DNA of 64,000 nt from Welwitschia mirabilis (GCA_051453625.1 JBOZIK010000001.1:186438315-186502314); one strand, 5' to 3'. Counted from the first letter of the stretch, positions 11,625 to 24,018 are shown. Numbers and translations: made by a program. The notes: generated by a model not told the origin, from the sequence alone.

Positions 11625-12716
11625 TGTTAGTGGAAGGGGGAAAGGGGTAGGAAAGGGTGAATAGGCTTTTAACAAAATAACCCTACAAAAAATTATAGAA
11701 ATTCATATAATAATAAATTTAAATAAAAATTAAAAGATATATCTTAATGAATTCAATTAGAGTTAACAAAAGAAAATAATAGTAATGAAAACTAAAAAAT
11801 GTGCACCAAACAAAGTAATTTATAATGGTTCAAGAAACACCCCTGCTCCACTCTTAACTATCAGCTTTAATCCTAAGCTGATCTGGATCTTTATTACTTT
11901 TCTTTTAGGTTTCTAAGTCAACTTGTAACCTTTACAAATGAACTTTTGAGGCTCAATATTAACCTGTATAAAACAATTCTTTTGGTAATGGTAGTATGCC
12001 TAAGGGCACTAGCTCATTGGATCTAAAATACAATAATGACGGATCTTATTGCTTAGAGCAAAAGTTCAAAATTACAAGCTCATACAATGCAAAACATACC
12101 TTGACCAAATAGATATCAATAATATAAAATTTTCTTTTCTTTTAGAAAATTATTGATCAAAAAGTTTCTATTCGTTTCTTTATATATGAGACATGTTTAG
12201 TAAATTGAAAAAAGTTTCTAATACAATAATGGATAAAAATGGGATGGAGTAATGTCTAGGACATAGTCTAAAAAGTTATGCTTCTACTTTGACTGATCAA
12301 CTCCTTGAAACATTTGGTTGACCCGATTGATTGCCATTACTTGAGTTGATTGATCCCTCTTTATTTCAGTCGACCCAAGGAGCCCTTGTCATATGATCTA
12401 GTTGACTCCATATAATATTTAGTCAACTATCTTTGCTTAGGTCTAGTTAATCTTCATGAAATTTCATTAACCATCTTTGTTTAGGTTTATTTGTTCCTTC
12501 TCAAATCTAGTTGACCTCTTATAAACTTTGACAATTTTTGGAAAATGAAATTTGAAAGAAACATCAATATTTATTTGACCTACTAGACTTCATTAACCTA
12601 TAATTTTTGGATCATATTTAAACTACAAATGATATGTTAGTTTGATATTAATTTAGCAATGTAACTCAATAGATTTGTTAAAGGATATGATTAAAACTAA
12701 TTGTGTTTTAATCACA
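11625..12716 (-). mobile_element. Copia-type LTR lying between gag and integrase
   Basis: About 1.09 kb, minus orientation, where the host element's protease should be. The minus strand begins TGTGATTAAAACACAATT after a purine-rich AGTAGGAGAA, a start I associate with plant copia elements of the SIRE type. Its far end contains CCTATTCACCCTTTCC, like the CCTATTCACCCCCCTC near the end of the solo LTR at 54.5 kb, which is almost the same length. Repeated GTTGAC/GTCGACC-type motifs occur at 12280-12530. No target duplication was found and the ends are approximate, so a truncated element rather than a clean solo LTR is possible. Confidence 0.5.
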
Positions 12717-12819
12717 AATTCTCCTACTCATTCTTCCTCTTATTTTAATTCACTTTTTCTTCTAATCTTAGTTGTTTTGAAGATTTAGTTTATTTTTCTA
12801 TGTTGGCTTTATTTGTATC

Positions 12820-13664
12820 ACTACATCTTTTTTTCCTACCATCTTTGATAAGATGATCATTTTGGTGGTAATAATGACATTTTTTAGCTTCTTTCTAGTT
12901 GAGGGATGATGGGGTATTATCAAAATTGAATTACTTTTTTCATGAAGTTGGCTTCTTTCTTGTCCTGTTCTAGGACCTATACCTTGACTTCTACCTCTTC
13001 CTATTTCATTATATTACCTTCTTCCTCTATAACTACCACTACCTCTACCACAATGAAATTCTTTTAAATTAGTATCATTTTCCTCCTTATGTTTCTTAAG
13101 GGTGAGCTCATATTGAATAAGTCTATTAGAGAGTCATTTAGAAGAGAGGATTCTTAAGTCTAAGATACTATAGAGGGTAATGGATATGGGATTAAATGGT
13201 TTTATAATAAATCTTAAGATTTTAAGGGCAAAATCATTATTTTTGACTTCATAATCTAAATCATACATCATTTTAACTATGTCTTTAAACCTTCAAATGT
13301 ATGCTTCTACATTTTCATTCTCTTTGATTTTCATGTTGTTAAATTGGGTTCTAAGCCTAATGGCCTTCATGTTTTCATGTCCTTGATACGCTTCATCTAA
13401 CCCTTTTCATAATCTATAAGTTGATTTAAGTTTGTTAATTTTCTTAAACTCACTATGAAGCATGCATGAATGAATAATTGTCATAGCATTAGAATTTTCC
13501 TTTATACATTTGTAATAATATATTGTATGATCTTTAGGTTTTGCATAGGCTAAATCAACTTTTGTATAGTCCCAAAGTCCTTTTACTTTGAGGTAGAGCT
13601 ACATTCTTCTTTTTCAAACCTCAAATACTTTAACATTAAATTGGGGAACATTGCCTCTACCCAT
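12820..13664 (-). pseudogene. Copia gag
   Basis: The minus-strand start MGRGNVPQFN at 13664 leads into a copia gag (UBN2-type) domain with YQGHENMKAIRLRTQFNNMK, VEAYI-RFKDIV and ALKILRFI-KPFN. It is followed by a glycine-arginine stretch (HCGRGSGSYRGRR at about 13050) and a decayed zinc knuckle near 12870 that reads C-H-Y-Y with HLIKD, so the second Cys and the last Cys are not convincing. Gag forms the virus-like particle and binds RNA. The order zinc knuckle, then protease and integrase downstream on the minus strand, fits copia. Confidence 0.85.
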
Positions 13665-13959
13665 GTCTATAACATATCCTGATTCAAAATAGAAGTAAAT
13701 CAAGATTTAGATAAGAAGGAGATAATTTTCAAGAATTTATAAAATAAGATTAATAAGTAGTCAATAATTTTTTTAATATTTGATAGAAACAAATATAAAG
13801 GCCAAATTGAAATTTGTCAAGAATAGAACAAGATTAAGAAATTGACATGAATTAGAAGTTAAGAGCTTATTAAAACTTAGATAAAAACTAGATCAAGCAT
13901 TAAATAAGATTTTAAAAAAATTAACAAAAATTAGAAGTGAATTGTCAAGAAATATATAG

Positions 13960-13973
13960 GGGCTCTAATACCA
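13960..13973 (-). other. Copia primer-binding site
   Basis: The minus strand reads TTGGTATTAGAGCC, one C-to-T change from TTGGTATCAGAGCC, the site complementary to initiator Met-tRNA used by most plant copia elements. It lies 15 bases inside the LTR boundary at 13989, which is slightly further than usual and may reflect a small insertion. Confidence 0.88.
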
Positions 13974-13988
13974 AATTAAATTTTATAA

Positions 13989-15572
13989 TGTCTATGATTT
14001 TATGTAAAAAGAGATGATATGCAAAAATTTATAAAAATAAAAGGCTTCTATAAGAATTACCTCATTTAATAATAAATAAGATGTGAAGCATTTTAATAAA
14101 TGAAAATTTTCACAAATACTTATGATACAAATATTTAATCATGCAAATGTTAAACTAATATTTTACAAGATTTAAAATTATAATAGCCTTTTTTATGTTT
14201 TTTCCAATCATTATTATAATTCTAAACTTTGAAACATAAAAGATTCACATTGCCATAGGTTTTCTGAATAATGCTTAGACTATAAATAACTACTTTTCCA
14301 TTACAAAAACTATTTGAACTTGTTTCTATAGAACTCTAAAAATTTGATACACTTAACTAGGATTTCCAGATAACATCTCATTGTCTATTGTTATTGGATG
14401 TTACTAGATGTTATCTTGTTTGATTTCTAAACTTTTCTTTCCTCTCACACATAAGTTCTAGAAATGCAGGTATGGAAATACAATTGAGCTAAGCTTGGAT
14501 GCTTAACCTCTTTACTATTGCTGGATCCCCTTCTAATGGATTTCGTTCTTTCAAATCCAGAAAAGAGACATTTCAAAATAAAAGATCTTTTGCAGCTTAG
14601 AGAAGAAAACCTTTTAAACAAATTTAAACTTGTTTGAGAAGAAGATCTAAAACTCTAAATTAAAACCATCACATCCATTTCTTTAAAATTTATAAGTTTA
14701 TTTATAAAATTTCATCATTTAAAAAATGGTAATAGGATCATAATAGATCTAAGAGATGTAAATCAATGTTTAATAGATGAATTAGAATGGACATAAAAGA
14801 AGGAGTTTGTAGCTTGAGTTGAATCATTATAAATAAAATATTTTAATGATGTGATTAGGTAAGATGATTACATATGAATGTAACATAGATGTGCTTCTAC
14901 AGAGTTCATTTTTAACTCCTTCTACTTTATTATTATAAGTTCTATAGAAATACTACTATGTGCATAGTAGCTTTAACCTTTTCCATTTCTTCTTCTTCAA
15001 TTTAGAATACAAACAGAAGATCTCTTCTATTGTGTTGCAAGAGAACCACCTTGTATAATTTTGTATTCTTATCTTAATAATCTAACTTGTACTGAGTCTT
15101 ACTTTCATAGCCTTTTCCTTTTGTAATTGCTTTCCATTTTCTAATAAAACTAATTAAAACCCTAATGAAGGCTTATGAGGTCATCTACTATAGATGACTC
15201 TTCTTTGATTCCATGCTTCTTAAGAATGATTTTCCTTAAAATTCATATTAAACAATGAGCTATAAATTAATACATGGCAATATATTGAAGATTGACTTTT
15301 CCAAAGGCTAAAAGAGAGAAATTAAAACAACAAAGGAGGTGAATCGAAATGATTGTGAATAGGGAAGAATTATTGCAATCACTTAATAAAAAAACCATAT
15401 ATTATTAAAAAATAAAATGAATCAATAGAGTGATGGTAAAAGTAAATTTGGATTCATGTAATGGATTAATGTCTAGAACTTTGGGATAAACTTAGTATTA
15501 TGAAAATCATTAACAAATATATAGGATTTGATTTATAGCATCTCTAGTTTTTTCAATTTCAAAAATGATACA
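13989..15572 (-). repeat. Copia 5' LTR, heavily decayed
   Basis: Homologous to 5935-7724 with a constant offset near its low end (8054 bases). It has TG (plus-strand view) at 13989 and the polypurine-adjacent end at 15572. Compared with the other LTR it has lost nearly all CG sites and about 200 bases net. Because element internal sequence lies on both sides, it acts as a shared LTR in a tandem array. Confidence 0.8.
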
Positions 15573-16205
15573 TCTCTTTCCTTTTTTTAGCTTACTAGCT
15601 TTAATAACTTATAAAAGAAGTTTGAATGCTTTAGGTCTTGATTTAAAAATAATTAATTATTTATTCTCTCTTCTTGAAGATTTATTAGTGGTACATGTGA
15701 TTTTTACATTGATTTCCAAGAGTGTCCATGGCCAAATTTTTAAAATATACTTGAGACAAATTAATTTCCAACATAATGGTTATGCAAAGAGAGTTCTTAA
15801 GAATATTATTTTTTTAAGATTAAGATATAAATAAGAATGTTTGTATTCATAAAACTAAAAGGGTAAAAAATTCAAGAATAATTTCAAAAAGTTAACATCA
15901 AGAACAAAATGTATAAGAAATCCCAAGGACATAATTTACAAATGGGTATTTTATGCATAAATAATTTACCCTTAACAACTAAGGTTGTTATCAACCTTAA
16001 GAGTATGAAGAAATACAAATAAAACTTGAACTTTGATAACTAATTATGAGGCTACCAAGGGTCACCTTATATATGTAATATTTTACAATTTTTAACAATA
16101 ATCTATAAAAATAATATGAAGTAAGACTTTATAAAGGAGTTAGGCCATTATGATCTTAATGGAATCATAGAATTTATCATCAACTTAGACATGTATACAA
16201 TTGTT
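15573..16205 (-). mobile_element. 3' internal end of a second tandem copia copy
   Basis: This matches 7725-8360, including the decayed polypurine tract and the noncoding stretch that reads GTGTCCATGG. It lies outside the 5' LTR, where a lone element should have unrelated flank. The simplest explanation is a tandem array sharing an LTR, formed by recombination between LTRs. Homology stops near 16205. The 89-codon plus-strand frame at 15565-15834 has no counterpart in the better-preserved copy, and I treat it as chance. Confidence 0.7.
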
Positions 16206-17429
16206 TTTGGTACATATTATATAGAAGAAAATGTTCTTGCTAGTAGAAATAATGAATACTTAAATGACAAAAAACTATTTTATATTTGATTATAATATTG
16301 TTGTGATGCATATTTATGCAAACATTATGCTCTTAAGAAGATTCTGTATTTACAAAAAAATATAGATTTTTCATAACACAACACAATAATACAGACGAAA
16401 TTGAACCTAAATTTTGTATTCTTATTAAAGATGTAAGCTGGAATAAAGAAAATTTATTGTAAGATGAAACACTTACATACTTTAACAATAAAAATACATA
16501 ATAATGTAGAAAATAATAATGTAAATAGACTTATGAAAATCTGAGCTAAGTGCAACTTCTCTCTGATTACTGGATCATCTTGTCATAGAGATCAATCTTG
16601 TATAGTCAAGATTAATCAAGAAATATCATCCTTAGATCAAGACCAACCTAAGCTATTAATTATATTAAACAAAATATAAAAGTATGTAAAATTAATCTAG
16701 GAAAGAAAAGATAATGCACCTAAACTAACAATACTGAACCTTAACAAAGGTTGCCCTCATAATCTATATTTCTTTTTACCATTTTAAGGTCATTTCATTA
16801 TAAACAAAAACATATAAAATCAATAATAATAATGAGGAATAATTTAATAAAAGATGGAATTTATTAGTAAAAATAGTGGATTACATTCCTTATCATGAGC
16901 CAACAACCCTAGACTACTAGTCAAAGGTAAAGACATGGATTATGATCTAAGTCCTTCTCTTAACACCCTTACAGTTTAGCCAAGGTTGTCGTCGATTACA
17001 TCCATCTAATATATCCACCTCCACCTAATATCATAGGCTTATATTACATAATGAAGGGATACAATTTTCATACTTGAATNNNAACTATTAATATATCTTG
17101 TTTATTATGATAAATTAGTGTCTTAACATTCTTATTTATAAAATAGTGAATTTTTAACATGATGTTTCCTTTCCCTTAAGCATTGTGCTCATCCTTGAGT
17201 GTGGTTTCTCCTCTTATTCTATCTTTTATGAAGGTGTGCTTATTCAAATTATTTTTTTGTATTATCTACAAATAGTAAGGGAATGAAAACATTGTATATT
17301 AATAAATACACTAAAAAGTAAGAAAATAGCATACCATGTTTTATTAAAGAAATAGCATACCATGTTTTATTAAAATGTTTGAAAAATATCTCCTGCATAT
17401 ACTACCTGCTTTTCCAAGTTTGTTGATTA
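16206..17429. other. No recognisable gene; short tandem duplication
   Basis: AT-rich DNA without coding similarity. A 26-base unit, AATAGCATACCATGTTTTAT and the next six bases, is directly duplicated at 17325-17350 and 17351-17376. Ns at 17080-17082. Being downstream of a minus-strand gag fragment, it may be more of that element. Confidence 0.5.
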
Positions 17430-17890
17430 CAATGGATACATTGGATGAGTACTTTCTTTTCATTTTTATTTTAAAATTTCTTTTGTATTAGTATCTAAAA
17501 CCTTTTCTGGCTAGATTTATCTACATAAGAGTTGTGATACTCATCTTACTTGAGTATCTTATCCTTATAGATAGTGTTTTATCTTTTGGTAGGCATATTT
17601 AGTTGAATTAATTTCTAAAGTAAAAAGGATTCTTTTAAGTTTGAGTGGTAAGATGCTGATGAAGTTGTTAATTAACTACTTTTTAAAGAAGTTCTTTTGT
17701 TATTTCATAAGATGTTGAAATTCAGACTAATGTTTATCTAGCGGACATTTTCCCAAGTGTAGGCATTGGAATTCCATTATTTGATCTTTTATGAAGTCTT
17801 TTGGGATGAATTATTTTTTGAATTCTTCCACAAAGATATCCCAAGATACTTGTTCATGATGTTTATGCTAGCATTGAGACCATCATTCTT
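17430..17890 (-). pseudogene. Ty3/gypsy gag fragment of a second lineage
   Basis: The minus strand reads VSWDIFVEEFKK, then FIPKDFIKDQIMEFQCLHL and SEFQHLMK, matching the Retrotrans_gag core (W-x-x-F-x-x-E-F, then E-F-x-x-L and F-x-x-L). The style is closer to chromovirus (Del/Tekay) gag than to the Athila-like gag at 28.9 and 51.0 kb. Stops interrupt it, and it ends abruptly at the junction with a plus-strand integrase near 17.94 kb. No zinc knuckle or downstream pol of the same element is visible. Confidence 0.65.
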
Positions 17891-17942
17891 GTGCATTTTT
17901 TACTAAGAAGACAGTGGTGTACATGCATCTTCATATGGGATA

Positions 17943-19170
17943 TTACTAGACCACAATATTTAGAGATTCAAATGATTATGTCTAAAGTTGTAAGAAGTAT
18001 TAAAGAGAAAAAGCATTTAACCAGAAATTAGAAATGTAATAATAATAAATTTAGTTCATTAAACTTTTTGATATCTAAGAAATATATTTCATTGGATCTA
18101 TAATCTTTTATCCTATGAAAAAAAATATTTTAGTCTACATTGATTATTCCACTAAGTTGGCTGAGGATGAGGCTATATTTTACTGCTCTTTTGAAACCAT
18201 AATTACCTTTATCCTTAGGAATATTATCTATTTATTTGAAGTCCTCAAAGTCTTATATCTGATAGATGAACTCATTTTACTAGTGAAAATTTCAAGAAAC
18301 TCTTAACTAAACATGAAATCCATTACAAACTCTTTACTACTTATCATCCTCAATCTAATGATCTAGCTCAAGTAAATAATAGAAAAATTAATAGAATATT
18401 AATAAAATTCATAAATGTGAAGAAAACATATTAGACTAATAAATTAAATAAAGCTTTATAGTATCATAGAATAACTTGAAAACAAAGCACAGGATTTACA
18501 CCATATGAATTAGTTTATGGAAAAAGAGCTATTTAGTTAATTGGATTTAGAGCAAATACCTTTAAATTGATTAAAAAATTTAAGTGTAGTTTAGATATAG
18601 ATCAAAAAGAATAGATATAAAATATGAATATTTTAGATGAAAACAAAAAATAAGCTCTTTTACATAAAGAAATTATACAATAAAAAACTAAAATATATCA
18701 TGATAATAAAATTAGAAAACTTAATTTTAATAGAGAAGATTATGTACTAGTCTATAATTCTAAAAAAATTCCTTCAAAATAAAAATATAAAAAAATTAAC
18801 TACAACCTTATATAATAACAAAAATTTTAAAAAATAAAACCATAGAGGTATATAATCTTGATGAAAAGGTAACCTACCAACTTAATAGGCAAAGAACAAA
18901 AATGTATTATGATCATAAATTTCTTTTTCATTATTAGAAAACTTTAATAGTATAGAAAGAATATTTTCACTCTATTTAGTAAATAAAAAATTATAAACTA
19001 AATAATAAAGAACATGTCATTTTTTTAAATTTTATTCAAGCTATCAATTTATTAAGTTATTCAAGATAAATTTAATAATTCTAAAACTAGAAGCTGACTT
19101 GGTAACTCTTTAAGAGGATATGATGCATTTTACTTATTAAGAGGATTGATAATACACATTCCATCACATG
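17943..19170 (+). pseudogene. G1 gypsy integrase, copy a
   Basis: Begins at the HMGYYW-type junction after the zinc-binding domain and continues through the catalytic core. The strand-transfer aspartates are visible as ILVYIDYSTK (near 18130) and ISDR-THF, where the glycine codon is now TGA. The expected glutamate in the HPQSN-x-x-A-E-V block is Q here. The C-terminal part, with PYELVYGKRAI, KIYHDNKIRK and RTKMYYDHK-like blocks, is typical of Athila/Tat integrases. A trailing stretch to 19170 is conserved in other copies (AFYLLRGL then IPSHD in one frame). Upstream RT/RNase H is absent. Confidence 0.85.
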
Positions 19171-19227
19171 ATAAAATATTCTTACATACATACATACCTA
19201 CCAAAGAAAAAAAAAGAAAAAAAGAAA

Positions 19228-19279
19228 GAACATAATGTTCTACTACAAGTGCAGAACATAATGTTCTACTACAAGTGCA
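19228..19279 (+). repeat. Perfect 26-base tandem duplication
   Basis: Two identical 26-base units starting at 19228 and 19254, each holding the 13-base dyad GAACATAATGTTC and ending TACAAGTGCA. In the other G1 copies this site is single. The perfect identity in decayed surroundings points to a recent slippage event next to a purine microsatellite. Confidence 0.9.
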
Positions 19280-19450
19280 CCAGAGTAAATATTCCTGAGA
19301 GAGGCCTTTGGCAGTGTAATATGATAGCTATAAGAACTACATTGAGGGGTTAGTTAATGATGATCTAGATTTTCAAATTCTTATGGGTTCTTACTACTCT
19401 AATATTGGCTACACTCTCCTCATTATGGTTAGAAATTTAAGTTTTAATAA
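19250..19450 (+). repeat. G1 3' UTR block, copy a
   Basis: Conserved noncoding block directly after the integrase tail: AAGTGCACCAG, TAAATATTCCTGAGAG, CCTTTGGCAGTGTAATATG, GGGGTTAGTT, TTCTTA-TACTCTAATA and CTCCTCATTATGGTTA. It recurs at 36.1, 36.5 and 41.3 kb (+) and 45.9 kb (-), always between integrase and the antisense ORF. Confidence 0.8.
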
Positions 19451-19537
19451 GAAAAATTAAGGAATAGTTATGCTCTAAGAGTTATTTAAAAAAATTCTAG
19501 TTACTAAGACTATAAATATATATCATAATTTAAAAAT

Positions 19538-19648
19538 AAGGGGAGGGAGGAAAGGGGAGGTAGAGAGGGGGAGGGAAAGAGGGAGGACGGGAAAGAAAGA
19601 GAGAGAGAGAGAGAGGGAGAGAGGGAGGGAGGGAGGGGAAGAGAGAAA
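19538..19648 (+). repeat. Polypurine GA/GGGA microsatellite
   Basis: About 110 bases almost entirely A and G, with (GA)n and GGGA runs. It lies between the 3' UTR block and the antisense ORF, exactly where other G1 copies carry different A-rich or pyrimidine runs (36.77, 41.57 and 45.87 kb). It is in principle able to form triplex DNA. Confidence 0.85.
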
Positions 19649-19889
19649 ATCTTATTCTAGTATGTGATGGAATGTGAATCCAAAGATCTTCAATTCAATA
19701 TCATGCATAATTATTAAATTTTATTTTAGTAAAGCATAAAGATACATAATTTTAAAATCATTTTAAATTATCTTAACAATTTGATAAGTTATTTAATATG
19801 AAGGTCCTTTAATGATATTGATATAACTATAAGTAAATAAAAATAATAATAAAATTGATTTAATTAGAACAAAATAATGAATAAAAACT

Positions 19890-20607
19890 TTATTGGATAA
19901 AGGAATTTATTACATCATCACTTAGAACCATAACAAAGACCTTGCTTAAACTACTTAAAATGAAGAAATAGATCACTTTGCTAAAATAACTAATTTTAGA
20001 ATGGATGGAGAGCTTGTTTTTTGGGTAGGAATTGCTAGTTTTAGATGACCCTATAAAACTCTCACACAGGGGTAGTAGGTTCATTTCACTTAAGGATTCT
20101 AACAGTATGCTCATTTCATCTAGATGAGATTATCAAAAATTATTGTAAGGCTTTACATTTTATATCATTTTTTCTATGTTTTTCTTATCAAATCTTAGTG
20201 TAGTTAGACTAAGTGTAAGATTTGTATCTTAAAGCTGATCTGCTCTCTTTTCTAATAACTACATCTATCTAGCTACTTTGCTTAAGAAAAAATCATAAGC
20301 TAAGCTTCCTTGATTAAGTTTAAAATATAATTCTTTTATCCTAACCCTCAAATACTTAGTCACCAAATGATGAATCATGGGAGTAAAACTTAAAGGAATG
20401 ATCCCATTCTCAAAGCACTCTCTATTAGCTTTAGTAATGAAGGTATCTAATGTACCTAAGACCTCAATAGTTGATTTATAACTAGAATATAATGTGTATT
20501 ACACCTCATTTTCATACATAATAGAAATATGAGGTGATTGAAGTTTTTAACTCCTAATATACATATCAAGCTATACTATAATGGAAGAGTGAGGAGGAGT
20601 AGATGTC
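19890..20607 (-). pseudogene. Antisense ORF (aORF) of G1, copy a
   Basis: Runs opposite to the integrase. The start codon is mutated (GTG at 20607), while the sequence downstream aligns with the other copies. The last 74 codons are open and read SLSEMNLLPLCESFIGSSK, then a hydrophobic run ending SKVFVMVLSDDVINSFIQ, then stop. Residues shared with the copy at 44.85 kb include LSE-NLL-L-ESF-GSSK. I do not recognise the family. Antisense ORFs between pol and the 3' LTR are known in Tat-lineage gypsy elements (for example Grande), so this is a plausible relative. A membrane segment is possible near the C terminus. Confidence 0.65.
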
Positions 20608-20754
20608 ACAAGGATTAAACAAGAAGGAGTAGTATTAAATAGAATTAAGGGAAAAAAATCCAAGCGTCAGTATGAAGAATGATGAATGATTAACATGAAG
20701 GAATGAAATTTATAGCATAAGTCCTACTTAATGTATTTGAAAAATGTGATTTAT

Positions 20755-23030
20755 AGTAATTTGATAGTACTTCTTCATAAATAAGATGGTATTACATTAC
20801 CTAACTTGTATACGATAGAAGTTGTAAAGGATGAAAAAAATCAAAAAAATGTTAATATTATATAAGGAGTCTTTTTGGACTTAATTAGACATATTTCAAA
20901 ATTAAAGAAAGTTATAATAAGAGCTTCTAGTATGGGACTAGGATTTCCATATTTAATTGCTCAAATACTATGTGAAAATAGAGTTCCATTTAAGTGAAAT
21001 AAGTCTTGTATGGAAGTGATGATTTAGAGTTTTTTGGGATTAAAGAATGAAGTATTTTAAAAATTATAGAGTAGGGAACTTCAACTGAAGAATATTCTCA
21101 ATCAAACTTAGGAGATCCCTCTTCTATTTCTTAGAACCTTCCATCATTTTTACTTCCTACAAGTATGGATCAGGACTTGACTTAGTTTACTTTTGAAGAA
21201 CTTCTACCTCCTCATTCATTATAGTCTAGTTCATTTTTAAATTATTAGAAGATGCTAAGTTTTATAGTCTTTAAAGTTTTTTAAATTTAGTTAAGAATTA
21301 AATTCAAACTTCTCTTAGTAGAAAGGAAGAAATATTAGAGTTGCAGAATCAAGTTGCTTGTTTGAAAATTGAGAATGAATTTTAAGATAAAAATTAGGTT
21401 AGAAGAAAGAAAATTCTAAAAAATTACTATAAGAAATTCTCAAAAAGGAAGAAAATATCTAGCTTTCAGAAGCATATAAGGATATTTATAGGAAATTATA
21501 GAGAGATTATGAGTGAATTGTTGAATTAGAAATAACTACCAAAGGTAGGAATGAATTATAAATTTTATTAAGAAAAAGACAAAAAATGTTATTTTTCATT
21601 GTAGAATCTCACTTCTACTAAGAAATATAATGTTGAATATATAGCGCATCAACAAAAATGCATTAAACTTATGCATAATAAAGGGCATTTATCATTAATT
21701 AAGGAATATTTAGAGAAAATCTATGGAAACTTGAAAGGTATGAATGAAAAATATATAAATATTCAAGTAGAGACTTAGAAATATAGACACAAATGGATTA
21801 AAGTCCAAAATTCAATTGATTATTATCATTCCATATTAAAAGCAAATACTAAAGCCATGAATCAAATGAATAAAAAAAAAAAGGCTCTAAAGAATAGGAT
21901 TAGAGAAGAAAGCTCTTCTGGTCATTAACCTTATCAAGATCTAGTTGTTGAGAATGTGACCCTAGAAATAAAATAGAAGAATAGAATGGTAGTAAGATTA
22001 ATACAAGATATTCCTTCTACCTCTTCAAATTTGACCATTGAAATTAGAAATAAAATAAACCTAAATGTTGAAAATACTTTGAAAGAACATTATGCAGAGT
22101 TAAAAAAGGATATTAGGTTAATATATCTAGAATCTATCCAATATATTTTTTAAAATTTAAAAAAAGAATATATAATATTATTACATAACCCATGCCTAAT
22201 AGAGGTTAAATTAGAAAAACAAATTGGTTTTGGTTATGAGGAATTGGCATTTTCTCAGAGCCTTAATTACTATTGCTAGAAGTTATATGACTTTATTGAT
22301 AGATTGAAAAGGTAATTAGAAAATATCATTCAAAAGACTTATGGTGAGGTAATCAAGGTTAAAGTTTCTAATAGCTGTAAAAAAGAGGCTAATTGTTTGA
22401 AAAATAAATTAGTATAAAAAAGAAATGAAGTTTCTACAGGGGAATTTAAATTCTTCTAAATAATACAGAAACAAAATTTTATAAAATAATATAAGAAGGT
22501 GAGACAAATATGAAACTTTTTTTTAGTGTTCTCTTAGGATCTTCAATAGTTTTGTTCATTTAGATGTAGAACTATAAATAATATAATCACGCTTAGAGGC
22601 ATTTTTGCAAACCTTTTTTTTAAATTGGAAAACAAAGATATATTAGAAATATATATAGTCCTAGTAGGACAACCCTCAAGAGGAGGATTACAAGCTAAAG
22701 CATATTTAGAACTAGAACATGTGCCTCAAAGTTCTAAAACAAAATACCTCTAGCTCTTAAAAGAAAGAGAGAAGAGCCAAAATAATAAAAGACTCCTTCA
22801 AGAGGAAAAGGTAGAGGAAAAAAAGTAGTAGCTAAAGAGTCAGTAGATCTAGATATTATAGATTTGAATGAATCTAGTTTACAAAAATAATAAAGGAAAA
22901 TTCTAGCTGCATTAGAATAAGAAACATAATTATCCCTAGTTGGATAAAAGATTATAAAATCAGAATCTAGTGAAGATCATCTCTTTATTTTTAAAATAAG
23001 AAAGGAAAAATGACAAGCTTATTTTTCTTT
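20755..23030 (+). pseudogene. G1 ORF1, plus copy (coiled-coil-like)
   Basis: Interrupted frames give LGFPYLIAQILCEN near 20940, a long lysine/glutamate-rich helical stretch (21.2-22.5 kb) that looks like coiled coil, and a basic C-terminal part with TPSRGKGRGKK then DLDIIDLNESS at about 22.79-22.87 kb. The RGKGRGKK run resembles an AT-hook. The N-terminal segment is like the putative plant transposon protein domain seen in ORFs of Athila/Ogre-type elements; that assignment is from memory. The start is missing: the copy begins mid-ORF, joined to a decayed U3 at 20755. An inverted copy lies at 24.06-26.19 kb. Function unknown. Confidence 0.55.
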
Positions 23031-23799
23031 CCTATGAAACCTTTTTCAAGGGATTAACAAAATCTTATTCTTAGAGGAACTAATGAGTGAAAACAATAAT
23101 GTAAATTTTTCTTATTAATAAAATGTTTTTATTATCACAGTTATATATTTTAGATAGTATTCGATATCTTCTCTTTAGTATTTAGGTTAATGTACTAACT
23201 AGTTAAGAGGTTAGTTAGTTAGTATTGTGTTAAAGGTAAAAAATGCCATTTGGCATGAGAATAAGACTGAAAACCAAGATGGTGAAAATAAAACAATGAC
23301 TTCAATCATGAACCTATTCTTTAGAAGTAAAGAAAGGAAATAACAAAGTAGAAAGGGGCTAGGAAATATAAGAAGAGGATCAACATGAGAGGATGAATAT
23401 TTTGACAAAGTGCTCTAGAAATAGAACTAAGAAAAAGGTTAAAAGAAAAGATTTAGATGTTCTAAAAAAGGTTTAATAGCATTTCCAATGTTCCAATATT
23501 TCCTTTAAAGAAAAACATAAACTTATTAATATATTTTTGTGTAAAATTATAATATTTTAATATAAAACTAAAAAGCTAATATTTTTGAGGTTTTGTGAAC
23601 ATGTTTTATTACTTAAAAAAATATGATTCTCTTTTACTTACTCTTGTTGATGCAACTGAACATGAATTAGGATAATTAACAATAATTAGAAATAAGTATT
23701 ATTTAGAATTGAGTAAAACTTCAAATTTGTGTAAGATAGGTACTCAGTTTAACAATACAAGATGCCCTAACATAACTCTTTGAAGGATTTTCCAAATAA

Positions 23800-24018
<219 letters not shown>

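Larger units (their letters stand above)
5935..16205 (-). mobile_element. Ty1/copia element with LTR-sharing tandem remnant
   Basis: On the minus strand the order is: 5' LTR (15572 down to 13989), primer-binding site, gag, an inserted LTR, integrase, reverse transcriptase, RNase H, about 750 bases of 3' noncoding DNA, polypurine tract, 3' LTR (7724 down to 5935). The order integrase before RT is diagnostic of Ty1/copia. The long LTRs and the AAAAAAGGGGGAGA tract suggest the SIRE/Maximus side of the superfamily, which is an inference. DNA at 15573-16205 repeats the element's own 3' internal end, so the 5' LTR is also the 3' LTR of an adjacent truncated copy. All genes carry stops and frameshifts. 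Confidence 0.85.
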
